Shown here piece after piece: positions 61,510 through 64,000 of a stretch of DNA of 64,000 nucleotides. The stretch is taken from assembly GCA_963839745.1 (NCBI GenBank), contig CAWIWC010000001.1:62001-126000 (forward strand), read 5' to 3'. Position 1 is the stretch's first letter. Each line of letters starts with the position of its first letter. Made by a program: the position numbers and the translations under genes. The stretch is from JAIBJN01 sp963839745 (GTDB lineage: Bacteria; Actinomycetota; Thermoleophilia; Gaiellales; Gaiellaceae). The notes under the pieces are model-generated. The model was given only the letters and a program-made list of their open reading frames with translations. It did no database searches and was not told the DNA's origin.

Positions 61510-62734
61510 CGGCCGCCTTCAGCTCGGAGTCGCCGAGTCGTGCGCCCAGGTCGTCGCCTCGGCGGAGCACGACGACGGGCACGCCGGCGCGCTGGAGGCG
61601 CAGGATGAGCGCGGCCGCCTCGGGCGGAAGCCGGTGCTCGCCGACGGCGCCGGCTGCGAAGGTCGAGGCGTCGACGTAGACGAGGCTCGCTCCGTGATGC
61701 GCCATCGCGCGGTGCGCGAGCCGCTCGACGAGCCGCGGCGAGAGCGCGGACGTCACGATCGTCAGCTCGACGGCGCGCGCGGCGGGGCCGGCCTCGTCCG
61801 CGAGCATGTTCGCGGCGGGCACGTGGCCGTCCGCCTCGACCGCGGCGAGGATGCCGAGCGCCCTGTGCCACTCGCCGTCGAACGAGTGCACGCGCTGGTA
61901 CATGGGCCGGGAGCCGTTGACGAGCAGCGCCGCCCTGCGGCCGCGGCTCGCGTGGGACTTGAGAATGGAGCCGGCGGCGCGCACGGCGAGCTCGAAGCTC
62001 GAGTCGGTGGGCTCGCCGACGACGACGCTCTGGTCGGCGTCGAGCAGCACGGCGGTCTCGTCGCGGGGAGAGTCCTCCAGCTCCTTGACCATCAGCTGCC
62101 CCCGCTTGGCCGTGGACGGCCAGTGGACGCGCCGCAGCGACTCGCCCTGCTCGTACTCGCGCACGCTGTGGAGGTCGAAGCCGGTCGGCCGGCGCATGAG
62201 CAGGCGCCGCCCCTCGGGCGTGCGCGCGCCGGACTCGGAGAAGAGCCGGTCGAGGTCGACGAGCCGCGGATAGACGAGGATCGAAGCCCCGGTCGGCAGC
62301 TGGACCGCCACCCGCTCGAGGCCGAAGGGGTCCTCGATCACGATCTCGGCCTCCTCGACGGGGTAGCGGCCGCGCGGGACGCGCCTCAAGGTGTAGCGCC
62401 CGCGAAGCCGGCCGTGGCGGCGCACGAGCGGTGTCTCGCGCTCGCCCAGGCGCGCGATGCGCTCGCGGAGCACCAGCGCCCCGGACGGGACGACCCCGTC
62501 CTCGTCGAGCTCCACCGAAACGGTCACGTCGTCGCCGGCGAGCCGCTCGCCCTTGCCGAGCTTGCGCCGCAGCTCCATCGGTCGCCGGAGGTATCGGACC
62601 CAGAGCGCAGCGGCCGCGACGGCGAGGACGAGGCCGAGGGCGATCGGGTAGAGCGCCTCCGAGCCGAAGGCCCACGCCGCGAGGTAGATCCCGCCTCCGA
62701 GGGCGAGGATCCAGCGGCCGCGGTCAGTCAGCAC
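61502..62734 (-). CDS. DUF58 domain protein
   Basis: The 410-residue protein has two N-terminal transmembrane helices (about 8-45). The DUF58 core is ESLRRVHWPSTAKRGQLMVKELEDS, with a downstream TAVLLDAD segment that resembles a von Willebrand A-type beta strand. DUF58 proteins act with MoxR ATPases and transglutaminases, probably in assembling envelope or metal-dependent proteins. GTG start, 14 bases after moxR. Confidence 0.9.
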   Translation of the reverse strand: MLTDRGRWILALGGGIYLAAWAFGSEALYPIALGLVLAVAAAALWVRYLRRPMELRRKLGKGERLAGDDVTVSVELDEDGVVPSGALVLRERIARLGERETPLVRRHGRLRGRYTLRRVPRGRYPVEEAEIVIEDPFGLERVAVQLPTGASILVYPRLVDLDRLFSESGARTPEGRRLLMRRPTGFDLHSVREYEQGESLRRVHWPSTAKRGQLMVKELEDSPRDETAVLLDADQSVVVGEPTDSSFELAVRAAGSILKSHASRGRRAALLVNGSRPMYQRVHSFDGEWHRALGILAAVEADGHVPAANMLADEAGPAARAVELTIVTSALSPRLVERLAHRAMAHHGASLVYVDASTFAAGAVGEHRLPPEAAALILRLQRAGVPVVVLRRGDDLGARLGDSELKAAVG

Positions 62735-62748
62735 GTCCGGGTCGCCGC

Positions 62749-63723
62749 CTAGACGGGAACCGGCGTGCGCTCGATTACGTCGCGGACGATGTCCTCTGCG
62801 TCCATCCCGCCCGAGCGGGCCTCAGGCGAGAGGATCAGCCTGTGCGCGAGCACGGTCGGGGCCACGGCCTTGACGTCGTCGGGCTCCACGAAGTCGCGGG
62901 CCGCGACGAGCGCCCGGGCCTTCGCCACGCGCAGGAGCGCGAGGCCGGCGCGTGGGCTGGCGCCCAGGAAGAGGCGGTTGTCCGTGCGGGTGTGGCGCAG
63001 GACGGCGACGACGTAGCGGTTGAGGCTCTCCTCCACGAAGACGCTCCGCGTGTGCTCGATCGCGCCGAGCACCTCCTGGTCGGTCGCGACGGACTCGAGG
63101 GCGTCGAGCGGTGTCTCCGCCGCGTTCTCCGAGAGCATGCGCGCCTCTTCGGCGTGCGGCGGGTAACCGATCGCGATCCGCATCGTGAAGCGGTCGAGCT
63201 CGGCCTCCGGGAGCGGGTACGTCCCCTCGTACTCGATCGGGTTCTGTGTCGCCATGACCATGAACGGCGGCGGGAGCTGGTAGGAGACGCCGTCGATCGT
63301 GACCTGGAGCTCCTGCATGCACTCGAGCAGGGCCGCCTGCGTCTTGGGCGACGCGCGGTTGATCTCGTCGACGAGCAGGATGTTGGCGAACACGGGCCCG
63401 GGCCGGAACTCGAACTCGTTCGAGCGCTGGTTGAAGATGTTGACGCCGGTGATGTCCGACGGGAGCAGGTCGGGTGTGAACTGGAGGCGCGAGAACGAGC
63501 ATTCGACCGAGCGCGCGAGCGACTTGGCGAGCGTCGTCTTCCCAACACCCGGGAAGTCCTCGATGATCAGGTGGCCCTCGGAGAGAAGGCAGAGGACGGC
63601 GAACTCGAGCGTCTCGTCCGGCGCGTGGATCACCTTCCGGAGGTTGGCGATGATCCTCTGGGCCAGTGACGCCGCGCTGGACGTCTCCACACCCTGCTTC
63701 GCTTCGACCGCCTGGTCGTCCAT
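62749..63723 (-). CDS. MoxR family AAA+ ATPase
   Basis: The 324-residue AAA+ protein has Walker A FPGVGKTTLAKSLA near residue 56, Walker B ILLVDEINRASPKTQAALLECMQE, sensor 1 ATQNPIEYEGTYPLPEAELDRF and a C-terminal lid with LGASPRAGLALLRVAKA. MoxR proteins are chaperone-like and work with the DUF58 and transglutaminase proteins encoded next. Its ATG immediately follows the coaBC stop codon. Confidence 0.95.
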   Translation of the reverse strand: MDDQAVEAKQGVETSSAASLAQRIIANLRKVIHAPDETLEFAVLCLLSEGHLIIEDFPGVGKTTLAKSLARSVECSFSRLQFTPDLLPSDITGVNIFNQRSNEFEFRPGPVFANILLVDEINRASPKTQAALLECMQELQVTIDGVSYQLPPPFMVMATQNPIEYEGTYPLPEAELDRFTMRIAIGYPPHAEEARMLSENAAETPLDALESVATDQEVLGAIEHTRSVFVEESLNRYVVAVLRHTRTDNRLFLGASPRAGLALLRVAKARALVAARDFVEPDDVKAVAPTVLAHRLILSPEARSGGMDAEDIVRDVIERTPVPV

Positions 63724-64000
63724 CTAATCCCCTCCCAGCAGGGTCTCGATCTCGTCGAGGATAGCCACAGCGCATTCCTCCTTGCTTCGCCTGCTCACCG
63801 TCCGCTCACCGTCGTGCGTGAGCAGGACCAGCTCGTTCCAGTCCGACTCGAACCCGATGTCAGAACGAGATACGTCGTTGTAGACGAAGAGGTTCCCTCG
63901 CTTGTTTGTCAACTTTGTGCGCGCTCGCTCAAGGCCGGCTTCGCCTTCGTCCGCCGCGAAGCCGACGAGCACCTGTCCGTTGCGGCGGTGCTGACCCAGC
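63724..64000 (-). CDS. coaBC: phosphopantothenate-cysteine ligase part of CoaBC, C-terminal fragment (cut by window edge)
   Basis: The frame is open to the window edge and shows the end of the CoaB domain: QVLVGFAADEG, KRGNLFVYNDVSRSDIGFESDWNELVLLT and the C-terminal RRSKEECAVAILDEIETLL. CoaB joins phosphopantothenate to cysteine in coenzyme A synthesis. Most of the protein, including the CoaC decarboxylase domain if fused, lies beyond the window. The stop directly abuts the moxR start. Confidence 0.85.
   Translation of the reverse strand, partial: LGQHRRNGQVLVGFAADEGEAGLERARTKLTNKRGNLFVYNDVSRSDIGFESDWNELVLLTHDGERTVSRRSKEECAVAILDEIETLLGGD

Noticed and set aside
1..64000. CRISPR arrays, insertion sequences, integrases, prophage genes or rRNA
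   Set aside because: No regularly spaced repeats, transposase or integrase motifs, or rRNA stretches were found on reading the translations and spacers. Apart from the doubtful tRNA-like segment near 14.85 kb, nothing supports RNA genes.

Overview
The window is a GC-rich, densely packed chromosomal segment, mostly read from the minus strand, with no rRNA, CRISPR array, insertion sequence or phage module that I can see. Several features point to a deep-branching actinomycete, most likely Thermoleophilia/Gaiellales (inference). RNases Y, J and PNPase occur together, which is unlike the RNase E/G-based core actinobacteria. Lysine/DAP synthesis uses DapL, MurT/GatD amidates lipid II, and GTG and TTG starts are frequent.

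Layout. Positions 1-8.2 kb hold the tail of a RES-domain protein, two primary-type sigma-70 factors around a broken CpsB-like phosphatase, a stand-alone class II glutamine amidotransferase, a protein made of homing-endonuclease-associated repeats, a sulfotransferase, and murT-gatD. From 64 kb down to 8.3 kb the minus strand carries a long backbone of housekeeping genes: coaBC, moxR-DUF58-transglutaminase, dtd, rimP-nusA-ylxR-infB-ylxP-rbfA-nrnA-truB-(MFS)-ribF, rpsO-pnp, M16 peptidase-dapB-dapA, rnj, ftsK, a BMP-type nucleoside ABC importer, rodZ, cinA-thpR-recA-recX-rny, miaB-miaA-dapF-dapL-hflX-dut-nudix. The order resembles the nusA...pnp...dapA-rnj-ftsK-bmp...cinA-recA-rny-miaB block of Firmicutes.

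Accessory genes interrupt the backbone: a secreted nuclease and a DHFR-like reductase between rny and miaB (14.9-18.5 kb); a nucleoside hydrolase/ribokinase/unknown operon and an enolase-superfamily gene (32.4-35.9 kb); a cysteine-synthase-like gene (37.6 kb); an EamA transporter (42.7 kb); and a gamma-glutamyltransferase homologue with a convergent zinc ribbon (46.7-48.2 kb).

How the genes work together. DapA, DapB, DapL and a DapF homologue make most of the DAP branch used for peptidoglycan and lysine, and MurT/GatD then amidate the stem peptide. RNases Y, J, PNPase and NrnA supply most of an mRNA decay pathway. The BMP importer, nucleoside hydrolase and ribokinase form a plausible nucleoside salvage route. 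The rimP-infB run is a translation and transcription-termination operon behind a clear intrinsic terminator.

The most notable points are a DapF homologue with serine at both positions normally held by catalytic cysteines, a miaA gene with five frame breaks beside an intact miaB, and a NusA with an added Cys/Cys/Cys/His motif. Four genes contain frame breaks (cpsB-like, miaA, the nuclease, the enolase-like gene), so read-level checking should come before any claim of gene loss. I found no convincing defence system, biosynthetic cluster or other wholly new multi-gene system.
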